A stretch of DNA of 64,000 bases from Anaerobutyricum hallii (GTDB lineage: Bacteria; Bacillota; Clostridia; Lachnospirales; Lachnospiraceae): assembly GCF_900209925.1 (NCBI RefSeq), contig NZ_LT907978.1:1886001-1950000 (forward strand), given 5' to 3'. Under the pieces are notes generated by a model. The model was not told where the DNA came from. It made no database searches and was given only the letters and a program-made list of their open reading frames with translations. How positions within the stretch are numbered: the first letter of the stretch is position 1; every line of letters starts with the position of its first letter. This document shows positions 62,951 through 64,000 of this stretch, piece by piece. The position numbers were made by a program, and so were the translations under genes.

Positions 62951-64000
<1,050 letters not shown>

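Overview
The window is about 64 kb of low-GC Gram-positive DNA, most likely from a Lachnospiraceae-type gut clostridium (an Anaerobutyricum/Eubacterium hallii-like organism is plausible but not proven). The evidence is the AT-rich sequence with strong AGGAGG ribosome binding sites, the paired TIGR03960/TIGR03936 radical-SAM genes, a T-box-controlled type 2 leuA, a Spo0A-type DNA-binding protein, a DUF6465 protein, an EFR1 flavodoxin-ferredoxin, and a clostridial-looking 23S rRNA.

Layout. 1-9.5 kb (minus strand): two tRNA/ribosome-associated radical-SAM-type genes, a MATE-moaA-MOSC/MoaB molybdopterin cluster, an ASKHA/2Fe-2S reductive activator and a ClC channel. 9.5-13.2 kb: T-box plus leuA, an XRE/S24-like repressor and, divergent from it, an orphan Spo0A C-terminal-domain protein. 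13.2-16 kb: clpB with a sigma-A promoter and a CIRCE-like operator. 16-24.4 kb is a graveyard of mobile DNA: an ICE replication-gene remnant, a DUF1016 nuclease, a frameshifted remnant of BREX pglZ, an ATP-binding regulator truncated by a tnpB-type IS, a ZIP transporter, and a hybrid histidine kinase cut in two by an IS200/IS605 element. 24.4-30.4 kb: a MATE/cytidylate-kinase-like operon behind an unusual tandem-hairpin leader, an EamA-type protein, a radical SAM protein with a TetR neighbour, and a TVP38 membrane protein. 30.6-36.4 kb: ThrH, an FMN reductase, a DeoR regulator, a HAD phosphatase, an oxidoreductase and Fur, with two convergent intergenic regions filled by long, near-perfect palindromes that share conserved cores. 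36.5-40.7 kb: EFR1 protein, small hypotheticals, a LytTR regulator, tRNA-Leu and a Nudix hydrolase. 40.7-48.5 kb: the ruvA-ruvB-zapA-U32-ftsW/rodA-PBP operon. 48.5-62.4 kb: an RNase H-like protein, a Sir2/J-TPR/Hsp70 operon, a DUF445-Rad3-like helicase pair, a CBS/DRTGG pyrophosphatase, a SEC-C protein and a histone-like DUF6465 protein. 62.5-64 kb: tRNA-Gln, tRNA-Gly and the 3' third of 23S rRNA, all on the minus strand, with no recognisable 5S gene between them.

The most unusual material is non-coding. (1) A family of nested palindromes lies at 31.2-31.95 kb and 35.5-35.95 kb. The outer stems are long, perfect and different in each copy. The inner cores are conserved, and the outer edge repeats an AACAGACGAA-type motif that runs into the last codons of the flanking genes. 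(2) A transcript that appears to start directly on the first of two terminator-like hairpins with the same UCCAG loop leads into the MATE/kinase operon. Both are inferred from reading the sequence alone and need covariation searches and RNA data.
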